Shown here piece by piece: positions 1-6,041 of a DNA stretch of 10,836 bases (position 1 is its first letter; every line of letters begins with the position of its first letter). The notes beneath the pieces are model-generated. The model made no database searches. It saw only the letters and a list, made by a program, of their open reading frames with translations, and was not told where the DNA came from. Both the position numbers and the translations under genes were made by a program. The stretch lies in NCBI GenBank assembly GCA_903930515.1, contig CAIYYW010000104.1:1-10836 (forward strand), read 5' to 3'. Source of the DNA: an uncultured delta proteobacterium (lineage in GTDB: Bacteria; RBG-13-61-14; DRUE01).

Positions 1-169
1 CCGGCACCCCCAACGCCTGGCTGACGCCCATAGTATCCCCCCTCACCCTCATCCGGGGAAGGGCTTTGAGGATGGAGCTGAAGGCCAGGGCGGCCATGAT
101 GCCGATGATGGCCAGCACCACGGACAACTCGATCAAGGTAAAAGCGCGAAGCAATTTTATGTTTCTCAT
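1..169 (-). CDS. type IV pilin-like prepilin, 3' part beyond window
   Basis: This is the first 56 codons of a gene that runs off the left edge; I translated it by hand. It begins MRNIKLLRA, then FTLIELSVVLAIIGIMAA, a class III prepilin signal. It has a short basic leader (R2, K5, R8), Phe at +1, Glu at +5 (E14) and a hydrophobic helix of about 20 residues. After the helix come Lys35, Arg39, Arg41 and Arg43. Such proteins are cut by prepilin peptidase, N-methylated and assembled into type IV pili or type II secretion pseudopili; which of these applies cannot be told without the C-terminal domain. The residue before the cleavage site is Ala9 rather than the usual Gly. The ATG sits one nucleotide after the response regulator stop and has a strong ribosome binding site. 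A prepilin peptidase gene lies three genes upstream and could process it. Identity as a prepilin is secure; the subtype is unknown. Confidence 0.88.
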   Translation of the reverse strand, partial: MRNIKLLRAFTLIELSVVLAIIGIMAALAFSSILKALPRMRVRGDTMGVSQALGVP

Positions 170-170
170 C

Positions 171-1613
171 TTAGCCCTCCTTGGTTCCGGGTTCATCCAT
201 TAACTCTTCGCTCTCTTCTGATTTTAACCCTTTTGGGATAGCTTTGTCCAGACCGTATTCCTTGATCTTATAAATCAGGGCGCGATGGCTGATCTCCAGA
301 AGCCGGGCGGCCTTGGTCCGGTTCCCGCCGGTGCGCTCCAAGGCTCTCCGGATCAGTTCAAATTCCACCTGCTCGCTGATTTTTTTTATGCTCAGTTCCT
401 GCTGGGGAATGAAGATGCCGGGATGGGTATCGGCCTTGGCGCTGAGGTAGGGAGGGAGGTCCGTAATCTGGATGGTATCGGTTTCCGTCAGAGCAATGGC
501 GCGCTCGATCGAGTTCTCCAGTTCCCGGATATTCCCGTTCCATTCATTGTTGAGCAGGACTTCCATCGCCGGCTTCTCCACGCCCTTAATCTGCTTGTTG
601 AAGCGGGGCGCGAATTTTTCCAGGAAATGGGCGATCAAAATCGGGATGTCCTCCTTGCGCTCGCGCAGGGGCGGGAGGTGGATGCTCAGGACATTCAAGC
701 GGTAAAAAAGGTCGGCGCGGAACCGGCCGGACTTGACATCCTCGGAAAGGTCGCGGACCGTGGCCGCGATCACGCGGATATTGATGGGAATGGGCTTGGT
801 GTCTCCCACCCTGCGGATTTCTTCTTCCTGGAGCACCCGGAGCAATTTCACCTGGAGCAGGGAGGGCAGTTCTCCGATTTCATCCAGCAGGATGGTTCCT
901 CCGTCGGCTTCTTCAAACAATCCCTTTTTGGTATAAGTGGCGTCAGTAAACGATCCCCGGATATGTCCGAACAACTCGCTCTCCAGTAAATTCTCCGGGA
1001 TCGCCCCGCAGTTGACCGCGACAAAGGGCTGGTCTTTGCGGGAGCTGGAGGAGTGAATCGCCTTCGCGATCAGTTCCTTGCCGGTCCCGCTCTCGCCGCT
1101 GATCAGGACCGTGGTTTTGTAATCCGCGATTTTGAGCACGGTCTGGAGGATTTCCTGGACCGCGGGATTGCGGGTGACCAGGTTCTGGAACCCGAATTCC
1201 TTGATCGCCTGTCTTTTCAGAATCCGGTTCTCCTGAACCAGCCGCTCCCGCTCCGAGGCCTTGCGCAAAACCAAAAGGATTTCGTCCTGCCGAAAGGGCT
1301 TGGAAATGTAATCATAGGCGCCCATCTTCATCGCTTCCAGCGCGGTTTCTTCCGTGCCATAAGCGCTCATCATAATCACGGTGGCCGGGATCTGCCGATG
1401 GCGCATCTCCCGGAGCAGTTCCCGTCCGTCCATCTTGGGCATCCGGACATCGCACAGGACAAAGTCGTAAAGGTTGTCCTCGAATTTCTTCAGCGCGGCC
1501 TCTCCGTTTTGCGCCTCGTCAACCTCGTAGCCGGCATCGGTCAGGATGATCTTCAGCCAATGGCGGAGATTTTCTTCGTCGTCCACCACCAGGATTTTAA
1601 GTTTATTGCTCAC
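171..1613 (-). CDS. NtrC-family sigma-54-dependent response regulator
   Basis: This 480-residue protein is a full-length NtrC/PilR/AtoC-type activator. The receiver domain (about 5-118) has the acidic pair D11/D12, phospho-acceptor D55 and K105. The AAA+ domain (about 145-380) has Walker A GESGTGKE at 173-180, Walker B ILLDEIGE ending near 248, and the conserved GRFRADLFYRLNV segment near 296-308. A Fis-type helix-turn-helix follows (about 411-455). Phosphorylation should drive oligomerisation and ATP-dependent opening of sigma-54 promoters. The sigma-54-contacting loop reads GSFTDA (220-225), not GAFTGA, and the protein ends with an acidic tail of about 20 residues. I place the start at GTG 1613 because GGAGG lies 8 nt upstream; an earlier in-frame GTG at 1622 lies within that binding site. 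It overlaps the kinase gene by 11 nt, so the two are a cognate pair. A pilus-related regulon is suggested by the pilD and prepilin neighbours but is not shown. Confidence 0.93.
   Translation of the reverse strand: MSNKLKILVVDDEENLRHWLKIILTDAGYEVDEAQNGEAALKKFEDNLYDFVLCDVRMPKMDGRELLREMRHRQIPATVIMMSAYGTEETALEAMKMGAYDYISKPFRQDEILLVLRKASERERLVQENRILKRQAIKEFGFQNLVTRNPAVQEILQTVLKIADYKTTVLISGESGTGKELIAKAIHSSSSRKDQPFVAVNCGAIPENLLESELFGHIRGSFTDATYTKKGLFEEADGGTILLDEIGELPSLLQVKLLRVLQEEEIRRVGDTKPIPINIRVIAATVRDLSEDVKSGRFRADLFYRLNVLSIHLPPLRERKEDIPILIAHFLEKFAPRFNKQIKGVEKPAMEVLLNNEWNGNIRELENSIERAIALTETDTIQITDLPPYLSAKADTHPGIFIPQQELSIKKISEQVEFELIRRALERTGGNRTKAARLLEISHRALIYKIKEYGLDKAIPKGLKSEESEELMDEPGTKEG
176..182 (-). 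promoter_or_regulatory. strong ribosome binding site of the prepilin gene
   Basis: On the minus strand AAGGAGG lies 6 nt before the ATG at 169-167, inside the last codons of the response regulator gene. It is the closest match to the anti-Shine-Dalgarno consensus in the window and fixes the prepilin start. The strength fits a structural protein made in larger amounts than the regulators upstream; that last point is inference. Confidence 0.8.
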
Positions 1614-2739
1614 ACCCGTCACCTCCGGTTTTTAGCTTGATCCTGAAAACAGATCCCTCTCCCTTCACGCTCTCCACTTCAATTTTCCCCCCCATCGCCT
1701 CCACCAGCCGGAGCGAGACGCTCAATCCCAGACCCACGCCTTTGCCCGGCTCCTTGGTGGTGAAGAAGGGATCGAAGATTTTGGTGAGATGCTCCGGGGG
1801 GATGCCGATCCCGCTGTCCGCGATTTCAATGCAGATTTCGCGGGAATCGTTGTCCGAGGCCGCGGTCCTGATTTGGAGGCTGCCCCCTTCCGGCATCGAG
1901 TCCAGGGCGTTGAATAAAAGGTTGATCAAAACCTGCTTGAGCTGGTTGGGCCCGGCCGGGATGGCGGGAAGGGCCTGGTTAAAATAGAGGTTGGTTTTCA
2001 CCTTATGGAAATCTTTTTGGACTTCGATCAGCTTCAGGCTTTCCATAATCGCCTGGTTCACATCCACGAACTCCATCCGGTCGCTGGGGGGCCGGGAGTA
2101 TTCCAGGAGCTCCCGGATGATCTGGTGAATCCGTTTCACTTCCCCGTCCACCCGGGCCAGCAAATCCTGCTCCCGCTCGTCCAGGTTTTTGGATTTGGAA
2201 ATCATTTCCAAATAGCCGCTGATAATACTGAGCGGGTTCCCGATCTCGTGGGCGACCCCCGAAGCCAGCTTTCCCACCGAGGCCAATTTTTCCGAGATGA
2301 TCAACTGGTCCCGCGTTTCTTTCAGCTCGCGGTTGGTCTGGCCCAACTCGGTAAGCCGTGATTCCAAATTTTTCTGCCGCTGCGCCAGTTCCGCGGCCAT
2401 TTCGTTGAAAGCCCGCGCCAATTGTCCGATCTCGTTTTGGGATTCCTCCTGGACCTGGATGTCAAAATTGCCCTCGCTGATTTTTTCCGTGGCTTCCACT
2501 AAATTTTTCAAAGGCCGGATAATGGCCCGGGACAAAAGCAGGGTCCCGAACACCGCGATCACCACGGCAAAAACCACGATATAGGCTACTAAAATAAAGG
2601 GAGTGAAATTTTTCTCCTCGCCCGGCAGGCCGATGGTCCAGAGCACGGTGAGCGCGATCAGGGCCGTGCTCGCCATGGTCATCACCACCAGCCCGGTGAC
2701 GATCTCATTGATCAGACTGATTTTTCGCTTCGCCATCAT
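1603..2739 (-). CDS. HAMP-containing sensor histidine kinase
   Basis: This is a 378-residue membrane histidine kinase, presumed to phosphorylate the response regulator encoded next. Two transmembrane helices (about 12-35 and 48-70) flank an outside loop of only about a dozen residues. A HAMP linker follows (about 70-122), then a coiled-coil stretch (about 115-150). The HisKA domain has phospho-acceptor H164 in VAHEIGNPL. The ATPase domain has the N box NLLFNALDSM (273-282), G1 DSGIGI (308-313), F box FDPFFTTK (322-329) and G2 GKGVGLGLS (332-340). The H-box and ATPase arrangement is of the NtrB/AtoS type that usually pairs with NtrC-family regulators. There is no PAS domain and no room for a periplasmic sensor, so the signal is probably sensed in the membrane or through partner proteins. 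The start overlaps the pilD stop as ATGA. Two adjacent ATG codons exist (2739 and 2736), and the second is only slightly shorter. Confidence 0.93.
   Translation of the reverse strand: MMAKRKISLINEIVTGLVVMTMASTALIALTVLWTIGLPGEEKNFTPFILVAYIVVFAVVIAVFGTLLLSRAIIRPLKNLVEATEKISEGNFDIQVQEESQNEIGQLARAFNEMAAELAQRQKNLESRLTELGQTNRELKETRDQLIISEKLASVGKLASGVAHEIGNPLSIISGYLEMISKSKNLDEREQDLLARVDGEVKRIHQIIRELLEYSRPPSDRMEFVDVNQAIMESLKLIEVQKDFHKVKTNLYFNQALPAIPAGPNQLKQVLINLLFNALDSMPEGGSLQIRTAASDNDSREICIEIADSGIGIPPEHLTKIFDPFFTTKEPGKGVGLGLSVSLRLVEAMGGKIEVESVKGEGSVFRIKLKTGGDGCEQ
1622..1626 (-). promoter_or_regulatory. ribosome binding site that decides the response regulator start
   Basis: Minus-strand GGAGG lies 8 nt before GTG 1613-1611. 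The competing GTG at 1622-1620 begins at the last G of this site, so it cannot use it. This supports initiation at 1613 (sequence MSNKLKILVVDDEEN) and gives an 11-nt overlap with the kinase stop region. Confidence 0.75.
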
Positions 2740-3542
2740 CTTCCCATAATCCGGCTAAACGCGCCCAGAGGCAGATATATATTCCTGCTCCAGATCACCA
2801 GATAAATCATCGCCGCAACGGCCAGGAACGGCCCGAAGGGGATTTTGTAATAGCGTCCCTCCTTGCTCAGGGCCAGGAAAAAAATTCCGACCACGCTTCC
2901 GAGCAAAGGTCCGATGAAGATGATCAGGGGGAGCGAGCGGAAGCCGAGGAAAGCTCCGATCATTGCCAGGAGCTTGGCGTCCCCCAGCCCCATCCCTTCC
3001 CGCCGGGCGATCAGATAATACCCTTCGGCCACCAGGAACAGGATCAGGAATCCGGCCAAGGCCCCGATCAGGCTGTCCAGGACCGGGATTTTATTTCCAG
3101 GCAGGAAACTCAAACCGATGGCGAACACGGCGCCGCCGATGCTGATCTCGTCCGGGATCAACCGGTGTTCCAGGTCAATGATGCTGGCTGCGAGCAGGCC
3201 GGACAGGAACGCGAAATAGATCAAATACCATCGGGTCGGGCCGAAGCACCAGAAGGCGACCAAGCTCAGGATCCCGCTCAGCAACTCGATCAGCGGATAG
3301 CGGAAGGAAATTTTTTCCCGGCAATCCCGGCATCTCCCGGCCAGCAGGATGAAACTGAGGATCGGGAGGTTGTCATACCAGGCGATCGGTTTCCCGCATT
3401 TCGGGCAGCGCGACCCGGGAGTGATGATGGATTCTTTCCGCGGCCAGCGCCAGATGATGACATTGAGGAAGCTTCCGATCGCGGTTCCAAAGATAAAACT
3501 GAGGATCCGGAACAATAATTCTATCTTGAAATTCAGTTCCAT
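2736..3542 (-). CDS. pilD: prepilin peptidase / N-methyltransferase (A24 family)
   Basis: This 268-residue polytopic inner-membrane aspartic protease removes the basic leader of type IV prepilins or pseudopilins and methylates the new N-terminal residue. The N-terminal part has GSFLNV (23-28) and a cytoplasmic loop with two Cys pairs, CPKC (46-49) and CRDC (71-74), the zinc-binding motif of full-length bifunctional enzymes. The catalytic aspartates are D123 in IIDLEHRLIPD and D188 in GLGD, the GxGD protease motif. Several hydrophobic helices follow, and the length is normal for the family. The start overlaps the glycosyltransferase gene by 10 nt and the end overlaps the histidine kinase start as ATGA, so it is embedded in the operon. 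The prepilin at the left edge is an obvious local substrate. No defect is visible; the assignment is secure, though an equivalent gspO name could apply if the system is type II secretion. Confidence 0.96.
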   Translation of the reverse strand: MELNFKIELLFRILSFIFGTAIGSFLNVIIWRWPRKESIITPGSRCPKCGKPIAWYDNLPILSFILLAGRCRDCREKISFRYPLIELLSGILSLVAFWCFGPTRWYLIYFAFLSGLLAASIIDLEHRLIPDEISIGGAVFAIGLSFLPGNKIPVLDSLIGALAGFLILFLVAEGYYLIARREGMGLGDAKLLAMIGAFLGFRSLPLIIFIGPLLGSVVGIFFLALSKEGRYYKIPFGPFLAVAAMIYLVIWSRNIYLPLGAFSRIMGR

Positions 3543-4705
3543 AAATTTTTTTCCCGGAGCAATTCCTGGTAAAGCTGTTCCTGGTCCTTGACCATTTTCC
3601 CGATCTCAAACTCCTGCGCCAGTTCCGAGCCGCGTCTTCCCATTTGATTTCTTTTCTCGTCATCCCGGAGCAGTTCGATCACTCTGCGGGCCAGGCCCGG
3701 ATAGTCGTTGGGCTCCAGCAAATACCCGTTCTCGCCGTCAATGACCGCTTCCGGCCCGCCATCCACCCGGGTGCCGACAATGGCGAGACCTGCGGCCATC
3801 GCCTGCGGATAAACGCGGGGGAGTCCTTCCCAGAGCGAGGTCAGGAGCATGAGGTCTGCCGCCCAGAGGATTTGCGGGACATCCCTTCTCCACCCGAGCA
3901 GCTTGACCCGGCCCTGGATTCCCAACTCCGCGATCAGCTTTTCCAGCTCCGGTCTCAGTTCTCCGTCCCCGGCCAATATGAACCAGGCGTCCGGAATTTC
4001 TTTGAGGGTCAGTCCCGCGACCCTTGCGAAATCCAGCGGGTTCTTCTGGGGCTTGAGGTTGGACACCATCACCACCAGTTTTCCCTCTCCCACTCCCAGC
4101 TCTTTCCGTTTCGCGGACCGGTCCAGGGGATGGGGCCGGAATTCATCAAGGGCGATCCCGCTCCGGATCAGGCGGTATTGACCGGCCCGGCCGATCCCGA
4201 GTTGTTCCGCTTTGGCTTGGTTGGCCCGGCTCACGAAGATGAAGCAGTCCGTGATCCGGCCGGTGATTTTTTCCGCCAGGATATAAGCGAGGCGAGCCAG
4301 GGCCGGCTGGAAATCGTTGAAGCCGAATCCGTGGAAGGTATGGACGATGACCGGAACCCTTGCGAGCCGGCCCGCGATCCTGCCCAGGATTCCCGCCTTG
4401 CTGCTGTGGGTGTGGAGGATCAGGATGGCGTCCGGGTCTTGTTTTTTTTCCGCCCGTAATTTTTGCCAGAGCCAAATCAAGGCCGGCAGATCGTTTTTCA
4501 GACTCAACTTGCGAACCAGGTTCGGGACGATTTGAAAATCTTCCCCCAAAGTCTTTTCCGCGTCCTCGCCGAGAATCCCGCCCGGCCCGGCCCAGAGTGC
4601 CGGATGGAATCGGGAGCGGTCCAGATGGCTGACCGTGAACAGCGTGTTCTCCTGCGCGCCTCCCAGTTCCAGCATCGTAATTATATGGATGACCTTGATC
4701 CTCAT
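3533..4705 (-). CDS. GT4 family glycosyltransferase
   Basis: This 390-residue protein has a GT-B fold and probably transfers a sugar from a nucleotide-sugar to a lipid-linked or surface glycan acceptor at the cytoplasmic face of the membrane. The N-terminal half starts with the first strand and a glycine-rich loop (KVIHIITMLELGGAQENTL, 4-22) and contains LHTHSSKAGILGR (97-109) and HTFHGFGF (122-129). The C-terminal nucleotide-binding half has VSNLKPQKNP (214-223), AGDGELRPELE (245-255), GWRRDVPQIL (271-280) and SLWEGLPRVYPQAMAAG (290-306), with GGPEAV near 316-321. In the EX7E position the first Glu is E293 but the second is Gln301. The donor and acceptor cannot be read from sequence. The start overlaps the stop of the FAD oxidoreductase gene as ATGA, and the end overlaps pilD by 10 nt. 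There is no strong ribosome binding site, which fits translational coupling. Confidence 0.92.
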   Translation of the reverse strand: MRIKVIHIITMLELGGAQENTLFTVSHLDRSRFHPALWAGPGGILGEDAEKTLGEDFQIVPNLVRKLSLKNDLPALIWLWQKLRAEKKQDPDAILILHTHSSKAGILGRIAGRLARVPVIVHTFHGFGFNDFQPALARLAYILAEKITGRITDCFIFVSRANQAKAEQLGIGRAGQYRLIRSGIALDEFRPHPLDRSAKRKELGVGEGKLVVMVSNLKPQKNPLDFARVAGLTLKEIPDAWFILAGDGELRPELEKLIAELGIQGRVKLLGWRRDVPQILWAADLMLLTSLWEGLPRVYPQAMAAGLAIVGTRVDGGPEAVIDGENGYLLEPNDYPGLARRVIELLRDDEKRNQMGRRGSELAQEFEIGKMVKDQEQLYQELLREKNLWN

Positions 4706-5988
4706 CTGGCTAATTTCTTCGCCGTTTCTCTCCCGTCCCGGAACGCGTCCTCAATCGTTGAATAGGTCCACCGACCGTATCTGCCGATGGAGTAAATCCC
4801 GTTCTCTTCCAGGAATTTCAAAATCCCGGGCAATACCCGTTTCCGGTTCTGGTCAAAGATCACATAAGCATAAGGTATTTTCATCGCCCCTGTGTATTCA
4901 ACGAGGTGCTCATCTTTCAGGAATCCGGCCTTGCGAAAATCGTCCACCGACCGCTTAATTATTTCCTGGTCGTTCAATGGAGCCTGATCCGGCAAATAAG
5001 TCAGTTCCAGGACAACCGATTGATGCTCCGAAGGCTTTTCCAGAAAATTAGTGTAAAAGCCCGCCCGGTAAAAAATATGCTGTTCTTCCGGAAAATAAAT
5101 CCAGTGAGCGCCTGAAATCATCGGTCCCTTAACCCCCAAATTAACGCAAAATACCGAGATATGACGCAACGACTCCCCAGCCTTTTTGACCTCATCCGGA
5201 GCGTCTTTTATCTTTAATATCAACTCCTTCAAGGGCATTGCGCTGACAATGCTATCATACCCTATTTCCTCCCCATTATCTAGCAAAATTTGCCTATTAT
5301 TTAGATTCAGTGAAATTATTTCACGATTCAGGAAAATTTTGTCTAATTTAACCGCCATTGCCTGTGCAAGAGTTTCAATGCCCCCCTGTTTGGGGTAGTA
5401 AAAAAATACATTATAACCGAAATCCTGGGTATTGAGCCCGAGTGCGCCGTCAATGACCTCCTTAATCGTGGGTTTGGGCACCGACCATTCGGCCCATTCG
5501 CTGTCAAGCTCGGTCAGAGGAATTTTCCAAAATTTCTGGTTATAGGGGAAGAAGAAATGGTGCGCAAACCCGAAGCCGAAGTGGAACAGGATCCATTCAA
5601 AGAAGTCGTCAATTTTGGCGCGGCTGGCCTTGAGCTTGGTGTCAAAGAACCCGAGCAGGCAGTCGCGGATCACTTCCGGGGGCAGGCCGAAGGTATTGAC
5701 CTGGAAAGGGTAGGGGGTGAGGGTTTTGTTGGAATAGATAAAGGATCTGCGCTTGAACCGGACCAGGTTGTGCTCTCCCAGTAATCCCTTGACCAGATCC
5801 TCCAGATCGGAACCGCGGAAATGCAGCAAATGCCCGCCGTAATCAAACTGGTACTTGCCGGATTTTTCCGTCCGGATCAGCCCTCCGGCCCGGGAGTCCT
5901 TTTCGAAAATCTGGAAAGGTATTCCCAGCTCCTTAAGCTGGAGCCCGCAACTCAACCCCGCGGGACCCGCGCCGATAATGGTAATCAT
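4702..5988 (-). CDS. FAD-dependent oxidoreductase, protoporphyrinogen oxidase/UDP-galactopyranose mutase-like
   Basis: This 428-residue flavoprotein has an N-terminal Rossmann dinucleotide site, IIGAGPAGLSCG (4-16), Glu29 as the likely ribose-binding acid, and a second glycine motif AGGLIRT (34-40). It also has GGHLLH (51-56), the YPFQ segment (93-96) and a C-terminal FAD-closing motif, IGRYGRWTYSTIEDAFRDG (401-419). These features match the amine-oxidase/COG1232-type group that includes protoporphyrinogen oxidase and relatives of UDP-galactopyranose mutase. Neighbouring glycosyltransferase and polyprenyl-phosphate transferase genes make a sugar-modifying or polysaccharide-linked role more likely than haem synthesis, but the reaction is unknown. 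It is the only gene here preceded by a real spacer, with GGAG 7 nt before the ATG. The middle of the gene is markedly AT-rich (for example 25% GC at 5281-5340), unlike its ends and neighbours. It ends in an ATGA overlap with the glycosyltransferase gene. Confidence 0.85.
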   Translation of the reverse strand: MITIIGAGPAGLSCGLQLKELGIPFQIFEKDSRAGGLIRTEKSGKYQFDYGGHLLHFRGSDLEDLVKGLLGEHNLVRFKRRSFIYSNKTLTPYPFQVNTFGLPPEVIRDCLLGFFDTKLKASRAKIDDFFEWILFHFGFGFAHHFFFPYNQKFWKIPLTELDSEWAEWSVPKPTIKEVIDGALGLNTQDFGYNVFFYYPKQGGIETLAQAMAVKLDKIFLNREIISLNLNNRQILLDNGEEIGYDSIVSAMPLKELILKIKDAPDEVKKAGESLRHISVFCVNLGVKGPMISGAHWIYFPEEQHIFYRAGFYTNFLEKPSEHQSVVLELTYLPDQAPLNDQEIIKRSVDDFRKAGFLKDEHLVEYTGAMKIPYAYVIFDQNRKRVLPGILKFLEENGIYSIGRYGRWTYSTIEDAFRDGRETAKKLAR

Positions 5989-5995
5989 TTTACTT

Positions 5996-5999
5996 CTCC
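5996..5999 (-). promoter_or_regulatory. ribosome binding site of the FAD oxidoreductase
   Basis: Minus-strand GGAG lies 7 nt before the ATG at 5988-5986, in the spacer after the phosphodiesterase gene. It supports the chosen start and shows that this gene can be translated independently of the upstream gene. Confidence 0.65.
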
Positions 6000-6009
6000 A
6001 TCCTTCGTG

Positions 6010-6031
6010 GCGCAGACACTCTTGGCTGCGC
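6010..6031. repeat. short inverted repeat in the spacer
   Basis: GCGCAG at 6010-6015 and CTGCGC at 6026-6031 can pair as a 6-bp stem with a 10-nt loop. Outside the stem the match ends. It lies about 10 nt upstream of the next gene's ribosome binding site. It may be an RNA hairpin, a processing or stability element, or one copy of a dispersed palindromic repeat; the window alone cannot tell. Confidence 0.5.
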
Positions 6032-6041
6032 TCCGTTTTCC

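Larger units (their letters stand above)
5989..6041. other. only appreciable intergenic spacer in the window
   Basis: This 53-nt gap separates the phosphodiesterase stop (TAG, 6044-6042) from the FAD oxidoreductase start. It holds a ribosome binding site and an imperfect inverted repeat. I see no run of T after the repeat on the transcribed strand that would make it an intrinsic terminator, and no convincing -35/-10 pair, so read-through from the upstream genes is the simplest reading. Confidence 0.6.

Noticed and set aside
3644-4459. Long plus-strand open frame opposite the glycosyltransferase
   Set aside because: The composition (many Pro, Arg, Asp, Gln) is typical of the antisense frame of a GC-rich gene, and the minus strand carries clear family motifs.
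6010-6031. Spacer hairpin as an intrinsic terminator
   Set aside because: The stem is only 6 bp with a 10-nt loop and is not followed by a T-run on the transcribed strand.
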